A stretch of DNA of 64,000 nt from Asanoa ishikariensis (GTDB lineage Bacteria > Actinomycetota > Actinomycetes > Mycobacteriales > Micromonosporaceae): positions 434,001 through 498,000 of the forward strand of contig NZ_FNQB01000002.1 of assembly GCF_900107455.1 (NCBI RefSeq), written 5' to 3'. Below, piece after piece: positions 25,540 to 35,426 of the stretch. Positions within the stretch are counted from its first letter, which is position 1; each line of letters begins with the position of its first letter. Both the position numbers and the translations under genes were made by a program. Under the pieces are notes generated by a model that made no database searches, was not told the origin of the DNA, and worked only from the letters and a program-made list of their open reading frames with translations.

Positions 25540-26661
25540 CTATTTCGCGATGACGCGCACGAGTTCGTCGAGGGCGTCGAGCGTGTGTCCGGCGACGAAA
25601 TCGTCGAGATGGGGCAAAGCCGCAGCCATCCCGCCGGCCAGCGGTGCGAAACCGGTCTTGCCGCGGTGGGGGTTGACCCAGATCAGCCGGTACGCGAGGC
25701 GGGCCAGCCGCCGTGTCTGCTCGGCCAGTGCGGCGGGGTCGCCCCGTTCCCAACCGTCGCTGAGCACCACGACGACCGCGCCCCGGGCGGTGCCGCGCTG
25801 CCCCCAACGGTCCAGAAAGGCCTTGAGCGCGTCGGCCAGGCGGGTTCCGCCGTGCCAGTCCGGGATGGCGACCGACGCGGCGTGCAGGGCCGCGTCCGGG
25901 TCACGGTGCCGCAGCGCGCGGGTGATCCGGGTCAGCCGGGTGCCGAGCGTGAACACCTCGGTGCCGGTCGGGCGCCGGCGCACGGCGGCGTGTGCGAAGC
26001 GCAGCAGGGCGTCCGCGTACGGGCTCATCGAGCCGGACACGTCGACCAGCAGCACGAGCCGGCGGGGGCGGTGGCCGCGTCGCCGTCGGGCCAGCCGGGT
26101 CGGTTCGCCGCCGTGCCGCAGCGCCGCGCGTACCGTCCGGGTCGGATCGACGTCGCCGCTGCCGGCCGGGCGGCGCCGCCGGCTGCGGCGCAGCGCGGTC
26201 TGCGGGCCGAGCAGCGCCAGCAACCGCCGCACCTCGTCGCGTTCGAGCGGGGTGAGCAGGGCGAAGTCGCGCTGACGGAGGATCTCGACGGTGCTCGCGG
26301 ACAGGCCGAGGATCTGCGACTCCTCGTCGTTGTCCGTGGCATCGCCCGGCGGACCGGAGGTGTACGGCGCCGCCACGCTCGGCAGCGTCGGTGTCGGGTT
26401 GACGAGCGTGCCGCTGGCGGGCCGGTGCCCGCCGAAGTACGCCACGAACGCGGCGTCGTAGATCGCCAGGTCGTCCGGCTCGGCGCAGAGCGTCTGCCGG
26501 CCCGCCCAGTAGATGCTGTTCGGGGTGACCTCGCCGAGGGCGTCGACCGCGCGCACCGTCGTCTGCACCCGGTCGGGGCCGGCGTCGACACCGGCGTGCC
26601 GGAGCGTCCGCGCGAACCCGACCAGCAGCGCGGTCACGTCGAGCCCGCCGACCCGCGTCAT
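25540..26661 (-). CDS. coxE: VWA-domain protein, CoxE type
   Basis: This 373-residue protein has a C-terminal von Willebrand factor A domain with an intact metal-ion site, DVSGS at residues 207-211, and DGW/GGTR segments further on. An Arg-rich stretch precedes it. CoxE proteins work with the MoxR ATPase CoxD to mature the Mo/Cu site of CO-dehydrogenase-like enzymes. The start overlaps the stop of the MoxR gene as ATGA. It lies directly upstream of the structural genes, with a 193-nt gap that may hold a second promoter. Confidence 0.88.
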   Translation of the reverse strand: MTRVGGLDVTALLVGFARTLRHAGVDAGPDRVQTTVRAVDALGEVTPNSIYWAGRQTLCAEPDDLAIYDAAFVAYFGGHRPASGTLVNPTPTLPSVAAPYTSGPPGDATDNDEESQILGLSASTVEILRQRDFALLTPLERDEVRRLLALLGPQTALRRSRRRRPAGSGDVDPTRTVRAALRHGGEPTRLARRRRGHRPRRLVLLVDVSGSMSPYADALLRFAHAAVRRRPTGTEVFTLGTRLTRITRALRHRDPDAALHAASVAIPDWHGGTRLADALKAFLDRWGQRGTARGAVVVVLSDGWERGDPAALAEQTRRLARLAYRLIWVNPHRGKTGFAPLAGGMAAALPHLDDFVAGHTLDALDELVRVIAK

Positions 26662-27569
26662 TGGCGGCTGGCAACCAGGTTGTCGAGACCGGTGGCCCGG
26701 ACGCGGGTGACGTCCTCGCGGTACTTGAGGACCGCGCCCAAGGTGGCGGCCGCGAGGTCCGGGTCGAGCGCGCGGGCGCCCAGCGCGACCAGCGCGCCGG
26801 CCCAGTCGATCGACTCGGCCACGCCGGGCGGTTTGATCAGGTCGAGCTCGCGCATCCGGCCCGCTGCGGTGGCGACCTCGGCGGCCAGCCGCTCGGTGAC
26901 CTCGGGCAGCCGCTCCCGCAGGATCGCCACCTCCCGGTCGAAGTCCGGGTGCTCGACCCAGTGGTAGAGGCAGCGGCGCTTGAGCGCGTCGTGCACCTCG
27001 CGGGTGCGGTTGCTGGTCAGCACCGTGAGCGGCGGCGTCTCGGCGGCGATCCGGCCCAGCTCGGGCACGGTGATCGCGGCCTCCGCGAGCACCTCCAGCA
27101 GGAACGCCTCGAACTCGTCGTCGGCCCGGTCGACCTCGTCGACCAGCAGCACGCAGGGGCTGTGCTCCAGCGCCTGGAGCAGCGGTCGGGCGATCAGGAA
27201 CCGTCGGTCGTAGAGGCCGGCCTCGATCGCGGCGGCGTCGACCGGGGCGCCGGTGGCGGCGGCCGCTGCGGTCGCGGCCGCCTCGGCCGCCCGCAGGTGC
27301 AGGATCTGCCGGGGGAAGTCCCAGTCGTAGAGCGCCTGCGCCGCGTCGAGCCCCTCGTAGCACTGGAGCCGGACGAAGGTGGCGCCGGTCGCGACGGCCA
27401 GTGCCTGCGCGAACGAGGTCTTGCCCACGCCGGCCTCGCCCTCGAGGAACAACGGCCGCCCGAGCTTCAGGGCAAGAAAGCCGGCGGTCGCGAGACCCTC
27501 GTCGGCGAGGTAACCGGTGGACGCCAGGGCCTCGGCCAGCGCACCGGGGGAGTGCAACGAGGTCGTCAC
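26658..27569 (-). CDS. coxD: MoxR-family AAA+ ATPase, CoxD type
   Basis: This 303-residue ATPase has Walker A GEAGVGKT (residues 44-51), Walker B LLVDEVDRAD, sensor 1 in VLTSNRTRE and the MoxR lid domain. It would remodel the active site of the hydroxylase together with the VWA partner encoded next. The GTG at 27569 is the only start giving a full Walker region without a long extension. It probably begins the whole accessory-structural cluster. Confidence 0.9.
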   Translation of the reverse strand: MTTSLHSPGALAEALASTGYLADEGLATAGFLALKLGRPLFLEGEAGVGKTSFAQALAVATGATFVRLQCYEGLDAAQALYDWDFPRQILHLRAAEAAATAAAAATGAPVDAAAIEAGLYDRRFLIARPLLQALEHSPCVLLVDEVDRADDEFEAFLLEVLAEAAITVPELGRIAAETPPLTVLTSNRTREVHDALKRRCLYHWVEHPDFDREVAILRERLPEVTERLAAEVATAAGRMRELDLIKPPGVAESIDWAGALVALGARALDPDLAAATLGAVLKYREDVTRVRATGLDNLVASRQ

Positions 27570-27607
27570 GTCGTCAACCTATGCCATCCGAAGGGCATTC
27601 GTGATCG

Positions 27608-30600
27608 TCAGAATTTCGGCCGGCGCTGCTGGGCGGCGAGCGCGATCACGAGGAGCACTGCGCAGCCGGCCCAGACCAGCCCCAGCGTCACCAGGTCGGG
27701 CAGGACCGGCAACGCCATCGGCCAGCCCGCGTCGAGGAAGACGGGGGTGGCCTGCCCGGCGAGCGCCCAGGCCGCCAGGGCGAGCAGCGGGCCGAGGAGC
27801 ACGCCAAGGAGGACGGGCCAGAGGTCCAGCAGCCGGGTGGCGGCGCGGAGCGTACGTGCCGCCACGCCCTGCGCGCGCAACACGCGGCCGCGGGCCGAGC
27901 GGTCGGCGCGTTCGACCGCCGCGACCAGACCCAGGCCCAGCAGCACCAGCAGGACCGCGAAGGCGGCGGTGACCAACTCGTAGCGGGCGGCCAGCGCGGC
28001 GCCGGCCTTGTTCTCGTATTCGGCCCGGTCGGCCGCCACGGTCTCGGCGAGCACGGTCAGGCCCGCGTCGGCCAGCCGGGAGACCGCGTCGGCGGGCGCG
28101 TCCGGGCCGACCCAGACCTGGGGCGCCCCGCCCGCGCCCATCGGTGCGGCGCGGTCGAGATAGTCGAGGTCGACCAGCGTGCCGGAGGCGCCGACACCGG
28201 GCAAGACCGGCCGTGCGCCGACCGCGGTCGCGGGTGCCGGCACGGCGCGTCCGGGCGACGCGACCGCCCAGCCGGTGTCGGTTTCGCGGGCTGCGGCCGA
28301 GGTGGTGCGCAGGATCGGCAGCACCTCGGTCGCGTCCGCCACCACCAGGCGTTGGGCCGCGTCGCTGGGTGCCATCTCGACGGTGACGGCGCCGGCTCCG
28401 GTGGTGAGCTTCGGTGCGGTGGCCGTGCTGCGGTCTTCGGTCGTGGCTCGCCAGCGCGCCGGGTCGTCGAGGACACCGGCACCGGCCACGACCTGGTCGG
28501 GCTGCAGCTGGCTGATCTCGTGCACGGTCAGTTGGAGCGCAGTGGGCGCCGGCTGGACCTCCACCGCGACCAGCCGGCACCCGGGCCCGCACTCGGGCAG
28601 GTTGCCGGTGTACTGATGCCGGCCGAGTGCGATGTCGCCGAGCGCCACCCGGCGCTCGCTCTCGCCGGGCGGCTGCACCACGATCCAGAGCTCAGGCTCA
28701 GAACCCTCCCGGAACTTGTCCCGGGCCGGGTCGAACGTGGGCATCACCACGGTCGCGTCCACCCGGATCCGGTTGCCGGTCACCGGGACGGACGGCGCCA
28801 CCGCGGGTCGCAGCCGGCTCAGCAGGTCCGCCGGCACCGAGCCGGGCCAGGCGACCGTCGCGAGCCGCTCCGTGTCGGCCGCGACCGACGGCGGCCCAGA
28901 GCCGGTCGCCGGGATGATGACCGCGGCCATCGCCCAGCGTCCTTCGGGGTCGGCGGCGCGCACCGCCGCCCGCAGCGCGCCCCCGCTGACCTGGTTGACG
29001 TCGAAGACGCGGGCCGCGCCGACTTCGATGCCGGCGCGCTGGGCCCGGGCGGCGGCACCCGCGTCGACCGCGAGCACGGTGAAGCAGAGCAGCGCGGCGC
29101 CGAGCACCGCGAGTGTCACGGCCCGGCGCGGCGCCGACCGGCGGGACAGCTCGATGCCACTCAACGCGCCGGCCAGCCGGCCGGCGGACAACGCCCGCCG
29201 GCCCACCCGGCGGGCGGCCGGAGCGAGCAGCCGACCGGCGAGCAGGGCGCCGGCCAGGATCACCAGCACCGGTGCCAGGGTCGCGAGGCCACCCCGGACC
29301 GGGCCCTCCGCCGTGCGCGCCTCGATCACCGCGAACGCGGCCAGGGCGACCACCATGGCGTCGACGGTGACCGACCGCCAGGCCCCGACCTGCCGCGTCA
29401 CCTTGCGCACCAGGTCGATGGCGCGCCCGGTGACCACGGGCCGGTAGGCGAACACGACGGCCAGCACGGCGCCGACGACCGCCACGGCCGCGAAGCGGCT
29501 CAGCGCCGAACCCAGGCTCAGGTCCGTTGCGCCGCCGGGCACCGCGTACCCGCCGACGAACTGGCCGGCCACCCACCCGAGCGGCGCGCCGACCAGCACC
29601 GCGATGGCGTCCGGGCCGGCGGCCAGCCACCAGCGGTGCGGCAGGGGAAGGCCGCGCACCGCGACCTGGCCCAACTCGCTGCGCCGGCCCTCCGCCCCGG
29701 ACGCCGCGGCCAGGAAGATCACGAACCAGCACAGCGGCACGACCGTCATGGCCAGCCACGGGACGAGCGAGCGCACCGCCGAACGGCTCTGCTCGATCCG
29801 GGCCAGCAGCGGATCGGTGCCCACGACGAAGTTGGCCTGGATCCCGAACGCCGTGGCCTTCATGCGGTCGAGCTCGGCCGGGTAGGCGTCGACCCAGTCG
29901 ACGCTCAACCGGTCAGGGTCGGCGACCAGGTCGTACGCCTGGGACTCCGGCACCTCCAGCGGTCGCCCGTAGAGTTTCGAGGTGGCCCGCGAGCCGAACA
30001 TCGGTTCGACACCGACCTGGCTGAACGTGGCTTTGGTGACCACAGTGGGGTCTGTGAACAGGCCGGGCGGGAACGGTGGCACCGGTCCCCAGTAGGCCTC
30101 GGTGGGGTCCGTCGGTCGGTAGACCCCGACGATCGACAGCGGCACCGCCTTCGCCAGCCGGACGACCTGGGGCGCGCCGTCGACGGAATCGAACCGCGAC
30201 TGGCGGAACGAGATCGCGTCGCCGACCCCGGCGTCGAGCTGGGCGGCGGAGTGAAAGCCGATCATCACCTCGCCCCGGCCGGTGGGGCAGCGCCCGGCGT
30301 CGAACGTCACGTGCGCGCAGACGTCGTCGCGGTACGCCAGCTTCCACGCGAGGTTGGGCGTGCGCGGCGCGACATCGAACGCGGTGGAGAAGTAGAGGTC
30401 GAACCCGGGTGTCGAGAACTCGCTCGCGCCGAGGTTCTCGAAGACATCGCCGAGCTCGGGCCCCTGAAGCGTGGGTGCGAAGTTCAGCACCGTCTCGTTG
30501 GGCTTCGCCGCGGCCACCTCGCTGGCCACGATCGCCCGTTGCGCGGCGTCGACGTAGGCCGGGCCGGCCACCGCCGCGGCCACCGGCAACGCGCCGAGCA

Positions 30601-30661
30601 GCACCAGCACGCCGGTGCGGCGCCGGGCGGCCCGAAGCAGGTCGACGATCACGCCGATCAT
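27608..30661 (-). CDS. large FtsX-like ABC permease protein (second of pair)
   Basis: This 1,017-residue membrane protein has an N-terminal helix, a large extracytoplasmic domain (about 40-290), three helices near 300-420, more helices around 430-540, a second extracytoplasmic domain (about 545-880) and C-terminal helices. It is the duplicated MacB/FtsX arrangement. Its ATG overlaps the stop of the upstream permease as ATGA, so the two are coupled. No ATPase gene adjoins them. It probably exports or extracts a lipid or peptide, but the substrate is unknown. Confidence 0.75.
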   Translation of the reverse strand: MIGVIVDLLRAARRRTGVLVLLGALPVAAAVAGPAYVDAAQRAIVASEVAAAKPNETVLNFAPTLQGPELGDVFENLGASEFSTPGFDLYFSTAFDVAPRTPNLAWKLAYRDDVCAHVTFDAGRCPTGRGEVMIGFHSAAQLDAGVGDAISFRQSRFDSVDGAPQVVRLAKAVPLSIVGVYRPTDPTEAYWGPVPPFPPGLFTDPTVVTKATFSQVGVEPMFGSRATSKLYGRPLEVPESQAYDLVADPDRLSVDWVDAYPAELDRMKATAFGIQANFVVGTDPLLARIEQSRSAVRSLVPWLAMTVVPLCWFVIFLAAASGAEGRRSELGQVAVRGLPLPHRWWLAAGPDAIAVLVGAPLGWVAGQFVGGYAVPGGATDLSLGSALSRFAAVAVVGAVLAVVFAYRPVVTGRAIDLVRKVTRQVGAWRSVTVDAMVVALAAFAVIEARTAEGPVRGGLATLAPVLVILAGALLAGRLLAPAARRVGRRALSAGRLAGALSGIELSRRSAPRRAVTLAVLGAALLCFTVLAVDAGAAARAQRAGIEVGAARVFDVNQVSGGALRAAVRAADPEGRWAMAAVIIPATGSGPPSVAADTERLATVAWPGSVPADLLSRLRPAVAPSVPVTGNRIRVDATVVMPTFDPARDKFREGSEPELWIVVQPPGESERRVALGDIALGRHQYTGNLPECGPGCRLVAVEVQPAPTALQLTVHEISQLQPDQVVAGAGVLDDPARWRATTEDRSTATAPKLTTGAGAVTVEMAPSDAAQRLVVADATEVLPILRTTSAAARETDTGWAVASPGRAVPAPATAVGARPVLPGVGASGTLVDLDYLDRAAPMGAGGAPQVWVGPDAPADAVSRLADAGLTVLAETVAADRAEYENKAGAALAARYELVTAAFAVLLVLLGLGLVAAVERADRSARGRVLRAQGVAARTLRAATRLLDLWPVLLGVLLGPLLALAAWALAGQATPVFLDAGWPMALPVLPDLVTLGLVWAGCAVLLVIALAAQQRRPKF

Positions 30662-33600
30662 GTCGACTCTCCTCCGTCGCGTCGTGACCGGCCGGAAGCC
30701 AGCAACACGACCAGGGCGAACACCAGGGCGGCCGCGGCGGCCGCGAGGAACAGCGGGCCGGGGCGCAGCGCGGCCGGCGCCGGCAGCACGTCCCAGCGAT
30801 CAGGGAACGCCGACAGCGGTGCGGCCAGGATGGTGCGGGCCGGCAGCGCGGCCACCAGCCCGGCGACCAGGGCGACGGCCGCCACGACCAGGTAACCGCC
30901 GAACATCGCCCGCCGCGCGGTGCGGGCGCCGAGACCCTGGTGGCGCAGCGCCGCGAGCTCGGTGCGGCGCGGGCGGCGTTCGACCGCGACGATCACGCCG
31001 AGCGCGCCGGCGGCCAGCAGCACCATGAGGGCGGCGGCGACCAGTTGGAACCGGATCGTCGACGGCGGGGCCTGGCGGGAATAGCGCTCGGCCTGCTCCG
31101 CGATGGTGCCGGTGCCGTACGTGTCGACGTGGTGCTCGGCGAGCCGGTCGGCGAGGTCGGCGGGGGCGGCGTCGGTCGCCCACACCTGCATCGAGTCGCC
31201 GCCGCCGAGGTCGCCGGTCATCACGTCGGCGGTCTCGAGGTCGACCAGCATCGCGTCCCGCCCGACAAGGGGAACCGTGTGCGCGCCTCCGGCCACGGCG
31301 ACCGGAATCAGGCTGCCCGGGAACGCCTGCAGGTGCGGGTCGGCGGCGGCGAGCTCGGCCTGCTTGACGCCCGCGGCGATGGCGGGCAGCCGTTCGGGGC
31401 TCTCGTCGACGAACACCAAGGGGTCGCTGTTGACCGGGTCGTCGGGCGTGAGCACGAGTCCCTCCGGCGTCACCGACACCGCCGTCGGGATCTGGCCGCC
31501 ACCGCTCGCGGTGCGCCAGCGGGACCGGTCGGCGAACGCCGGCGGGTCGATCCCGCCCGTCGTGCCCCGCAGCGCCGAGAACAGCACCGCGTCGGGTGCG
31601 GGATATTCCGGGGGCGGGTCCCCGATCGGGCGCTCGCCCGCAGCGACCGCACCCACTCCGACGATCTTGAACGAGACCAGCTTGCAGCCGTCCGCGCAGC
31701 CCTCCGCCGGCTTCCGGTAGTCGGCGGCGCCGCCGGTGATCAATCCGAAGTCGACCTTGACCGCCGAGCCGTCGGCGGCCTGGAGGGTGGCCGCCACGGT
31801 GGCGCCGCCCCGGAGCGCGGCCGCCCTCAGCGTCAGCTCGGAGCCGGTGACGGTCAGCGGCTCCGGTCGTTGGGGACGCAGCCGGGCCGCCACCGCCGCG
31901 ACGTCGGTGCCGCCGTACTCGCCACGCCAGCGGGCGACCGTGGCCAGCCTTGTCGCGTCGACGGCCAGCACTCCGACGTTGGGCGACGCGACGACGGCCA
32001 TCAGGAAATCACCCTGCGGGTCGATCGAGCGGGTCGCGGCGAGCAGGACGGCACGGCTCGGTGCGGACACCCGCAGCACCCGGTCGGCGCCGATCTCGGT
32101 GGCCGCCCGCTCCTGCCCGGACCTGGTGGTGGTGTCCGAAGTGGTCACCGCGACGCAGAACAGCGTGACCGCCGCGGTCAGCAGCGCGGTGAGGCGGGGC
32201 ACAGCGGGCCGCCGGGCGAGCTCGGTGGCGGTGAACGCGACGCCGAGGCGGCCGGCCCGCAAGGCCCGGCGGCCCACCTCGGCGGACGCGGGGCCGACGA
32301 ACCGGGCCAGCACCACACCGAGCGCGAGCGCCAACAGCGCCGGGGCGAGCAGGGCCAGCCAGGTGCTCTGGTACGCGGCGCCTTGGGCCGGGTCGCGACT
32401 GGCGTACGACCAGGCCTCGTAGGCGCCGGCCAGGGCGAGGATGACCAGGACCCCGTCGACCGCGCCGTAGCGCCAGCCGGACCGCCGGGGCGGCACGGCC
32501 CGCATCAGCAACGCGACGGGCGCGGCCAGCGCTCGCCGTTCGGCGACGGCGGCAGCCAGGATCGCGCCGAGCACCGTCACCGCCGCCGCGGCGACGGACA
32601 GCAGATCGGTGGTCGTGGCCGAGGCGCTCGCTATGCCGCCGCCGGCCCGCAGCGGGATGGCCGCCGCCAGCCCGACCAGGCCGCCGGCGAGCATCGGCAC
32701 CCCGCTCTGGCCCAGGGTCAGGCTCAGGATCCGCAGTTGGGCGGTGCCGCGCAGTTTGAGCAGGCCGACGTCGCGATGGCGCTCCAACGCGCCGTGCCGC
32801 ACCGCGAGGAACAGTGCGATCCAGCAGAACGCGAGCAGCTCGATCAGACTGATCGGCACCGCGTACACGATGTCGAGCTGGCTGTTGTAGATGCCCACCG
32901 CGAGCGACCGCAGGGGGGTCTGCGCCTCATAGCCGCGTTGGCCGAGCACCGGTATGGCCTTGACGATCCGGTCGCGAACGGCCAGGGGCGGGACGTGCGC
33001 GAACAGGTCCTGCCCGCCCACCGCGTCGACGGCCAGGGTGCTGGCCTGCGGGTTCGCGGCGACGATGGTCTCCGGCATGGTCAGCACCGGCGCCAACGTC
33101 GGCGTGCCGCTGATCGGCAGCCGTGAGGCGGCCCAGTAGTCGGAGAACGGGTCCGTGATCCGGTAGACCCCCGACACGGTGAACGGGTCCTTCTCGAAGC
33201 CGGGCGCGTAGGCCAGCCGATCCCCGGCCTTGACACCGAACCGTCGGGCCGTCGCCTCGTCGACCGCCACCTCGCCCGGTCGGCTCGGGCAGGCGCCGTC
33301 GAGGACCAGCTGATCGCAGAACCCGGTGCGGTAGGCGAGCAGCAGGTTGGTGCTGGTGCCGCCCGCCACGATCGAACCGTTGACCTGGAGGCCGCCGCGC
33401 ACCGTCAGCTCGGGCAGGCCGAGCGCGTCGCTGACCTCCCGCTCGGCCTGCTTGACCGCGTCGGGGCGCAGTTCGCGCTGGTCGAGCTCGCGGCGCAGCG
33501 TCACCGTGCGGGCGTCGACCGCTGCCGCCTCGGCCGTCGCGGCGGCCAGGTCGCGGGTGGTCGTGGCGATGTACTGGGGTGCGGCGGCGGCCGCGCCGGC

Positions 33601-33678
33601 GGACAGCACGGTGAGCAGAAACAGCGTGACAGCGGGTGCGCGCCGGCTGGCGATCGCACGCAGGATCAGCCCGAACAT
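30658..33678 (-). CDS. large FtsX-like ABC permease protein (first of pair)
   Basis: This 1,006-residue paralogue of the next gene starts at an ATG preceded by AGGAG, with MFGLILRAIASRRAP leading into the first helix. The helix groups and two large outside domains match the FtsX-like duplicated permeases. Conserved cysteine pairs (CDQLVLDGAC, CADGC) in the outside domains could form disulfides, and the partner has similar pairs (CAHVTFDAGRC, CGPGC). The two probably form a heterodimer. The cognate ATPase is not encoded nearby. Confidence 0.78.
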   Translation of the reverse strand: MFGLILRAIASRRAPAVTLFLLTVLSAGAAAAAPQYIATTTRDLAAATAEAAAVDARTVTLRRELDQRELRPDAVKQAEREVSDALGLPELTVRGGLQVNGSIVAGGTSTNLLLAYRTGFCDQLVLDGACPSRPGEVAVDEATARRFGVKAGDRLAYAPGFEKDPFTVSGVYRITDPFSDYWAASRLPISGTPTLAPVLTMPETIVAANPQASTLAVDAVGGQDLFAHVPPLAVRDRIVKAIPVLGQRGYEAQTPLRSLAVGIYNSQLDIVYAVPISLIELLAFCWIALFLAVRHGALERHRDVGLLKLRGTAQLRILSLTLGQSGVPMLAGGLVGLAAAIPLRAGGGIASASATTTDLLSVAAAAVTVLGAILAAAVAERRALAAPVALLMRAVPPRRSGWRYGAVDGVLVILALAGAYEAWSYASRDPAQGAAYQSTWLALLAPALLALALGVVLARFVGPASAEVGRRALRAGRLGVAFTATELARRPAVPRLTALLTAAVTLFCVAVTTSDTTTRSGQERAATEIGADRVLRVSAPSRAVLLAATRSIDPQGDFLMAVVASPNVGVLAVDATRLATVARWRGEYGGTDVAAVAARLRPQRPEPLTVTGSELTLRAAALRGGATVAATLQAADGSAVKVDFGLITGGAADYRKPAEGCADGCKLVSFKIVGVGAVAAGERPIGDPPPEYPAPDAVLFSALRGTTGGIDPPAFADRSRWRTASGGGQIPTAVSVTPEGLVLTPDDPVNSDPLVFVDESPERLPAIAAGVKQAELAAADPHLQAFPGSLIPVAVAGGAHTVPLVGRDAMLVDLETADVMTGDLGGGDSMQVWATDAAPADLADRLAEHHVDTYGTGTIAEQAERYSRQAPPSTIRFQLVAAALMVLLAAGALGVIVAVERRPRRTELAALRHQGLGARTARRAMFGGYLVVAAVALVAGLVAALPARTILAAPLSAFPDRWDVLPAPAALRPGPLFLAAAAAALVFALVVLLASGRSRRDGGEST

Positions 33679-33826
33679 CCCCGCTCCTGTCCCGGACCCA
33701 GCCGCGGCGCGCAGGCCCGCATGGTGGACGCGACCACCGTTCCGAGAGGTTGTCACGATCGACAGATCTTGTCTGCCCCGTGACCCCGGGACGGCAGGAC
33801 TTGCGCGCGCACCGCAGGATGGCTAC

Positions 33827-34081
33827 ATGGAACTCGTCCGTAAATGGTTCGCCCGGGTCGGCGCCGTCGTCACCACCGCCACCCTCGCGGTCTTCGTGCC
33901 CGCCATGGCCTGGGCCAGCACCTCTGGCGCCTACGACGTGGCGGTCGAGGCTGCCCGCAGCCGCCGGCGCAGCGGTGGCTTCGGCTTCTTCGGCGTCGCC
34001 GGGCTGCTCTGCTGCCTGGTTGTCGTCGGCGGCATCGTGGTCGCGGTGGTGCTGATCAGCCGCAACCGCAAGCGGCGTTAG
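33827..34081 (+). CDS. small membrane protein, unknown function
   Basis: This 84-residue protein has an N-terminal signal-like or membrane segment (VGAVVTTATLAVFVPAMAWA), a short basic hydrophilic stretch, then a second helix (GVAGLLCCLVVVGGIVVAVV) and a basic tail SRNRKRR. The tail would stay in the cytoplasm. The ATG at 33827 has AGGAtGG upstream. No family is recognised. It overlaps the convergent lipoprotein gene by 4 nt. Confidence 0.6.
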   Translation: MELVRKWFARVGAVVTTATLAVFVPAMAWASTSGAYDVAVEAARSRRRSGGFGFFGVAGLLCCLVVVGGIVVAVVLISRNRKRR

Positions 34082-35340
34082 CGCGCGAGCGCCGTCGCCG
34101 ACTTGCGGGCGAAGTCGTCCGCCGCCTTGTTCAGCGTCGACTTCTCGCTGGCCACGGCGGCGGCCGACGCGGCAAGCAGGGTGCGCAGCTCGGCGTGGGC
34201 CAGCGGCGGCGGTGCCGGTGCCCGGCCGATCCGGGCGCTCATCGCGCTCTCGAAGGCGAGCGCGGTGCGGACCGGCCCCTCGGCCAGGTCCGCGCCGTTG
34301 GCCTCGCGCACCTCGAGGTTCGGCGCGAAGCCCCGGTCGTCGCCGAGCGCGCGGCCGGCCTGCGGGTCGTTGGCCAGGAAGTCGATCACGTCGGCGACGG
34401 CGCCGGCGTCCCGGGTGCCCCGGAAGCCGGCCCAGTAGTAGTTGGCTCGCGCCCACTGTCCACGGGTGTCGCCCGGGCAGGCGACCAGCGCGAGCTGGTC
34501 GTCGGTGCCGGCCTGCCAACCGGCGAACTGGCCCGACGAGCCGAACGCGGCCGCGACCTTCCCGTCGACCAGCGCACGTCGCGCGTTCGCGCCACCGGCG
34601 GACGGCGTCGCGTCGTCCCAGCGCGCCTCCTGCCACAGCGTGAACCAGCGCACCACGTCCTCGGTGCCGAAGCCGGGGCCGTCACCCTGGTAGAGCTCGC
34701 GGCCCTGGGCCCGCAGCCACATCCAGAACGCGTCCAGGTCACCGGAGGCGTCCGCGAGGCCGTTGACCTCGCCGCCGCTCTCGCGGGTCACCCGCGCCGC
34801 CCAGGCCAGCAGTTGCGAGTAGCTCATCCCGGTCTTCGGCTCGGCCACGCCGAGCTCTTTGACCAGCGACCGGTTGTAGATCAGCGCCGAGGTCTCGGCG
34901 CCGGCGGCCACCGCGACCACCTTGCCGCCGACGGTGCCGTAGTCGGCGAGCCCCGGCGGGAACCTGGTCACGTCGACCTGGCCGCGGGCGACCGGCGCGC
35001 TCAGGTCGAGCAGCAGGCCCTGGGTCGCGTAGTCGACCAGCCGGGAGTCGTCGATCTGGAACAGGTCGGGCGCGTTGCCGCCGACCGCCTGGGTGGCCAG
35101 CCGGTCGTAGTAGCCGGCCTCACCCTGCCAGGTGACTTTGAAGGTGGTGCCCGGGTGCCGGTTCGAGTAGAGCTTCAGCGCGGCCTCGGTGCGCTCGGCC
35201 CGGTCCTGGTCACCCCACCAGAACACGGACAGCGTCACCGAGTCGCCGGAGCCCTCCCGGTCGCCCGCGGAGCAGCCGCCCGCCAGAAGGCAGAAGGTGG
35301 CGAGCAGCGCGACCGCCGGCCGGCGGGGGAATCTGCGCAC
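34078..35340 (-). CDS. extracellular solute-binding lipoprotein, family 1
   Basis: This 420-residue protein has a lipoprotein signal peptide (basic N-terminus, hydrophobic core, lipobox LAGGC) and a sugar-type solute-binding fold with FWWGDQDRAERTEAAL at the start of the mature part. The GTG start has AGGAG 7 nt upstream. No permease or ATPase gene is adjacent, so it is an orphan whose partners must be elsewhere. The ligand is probably a carbohydrate by family. Confidence 0.88.
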   Translation of the reverse strand: MRRFPRRPAVALLATFCLLAGGCSAGDREGSGDSVTLSVFWWGDQDRAERTEAALKLYSNRHPGTTFKVTWQGEAGYYDRLATQAVGGNAPDLFQIDDSRLVDYATQGLLLDLSAPVARGQVDVTRFPPGLADYGTVGGKVVAVAAGAETSALIYNRSLVKELGVAEPKTGMSYSQLLAWAARVTRESGGEVNGLADASGDLDAFWMWLRAQGRELYQGDGPGFGTEDVVRWFTLWQEARWDDATPSAGGANARRALVDGKVAAAFGSSGQFAGWQAGTDDQLALVACPGDTRGQWARANYYWAGFRGTRDAGAVADVIDFLANDPQAGRALGDDRGFAPNLEVREANGADLAEGPVRTALAFESAMSARIGRAPAPPPLAHAELRTLLAASAAAVASEKSTLNKAADDFARKSATALAR

Positions 35341-35426
35341 GCACGAGCTCCTGGCTGGTCGGGTACCGGATCATCACTACACAGCCCGTACGGACCGGTG
35401 TCAACCGCTCGTGATCTACTGAAATC

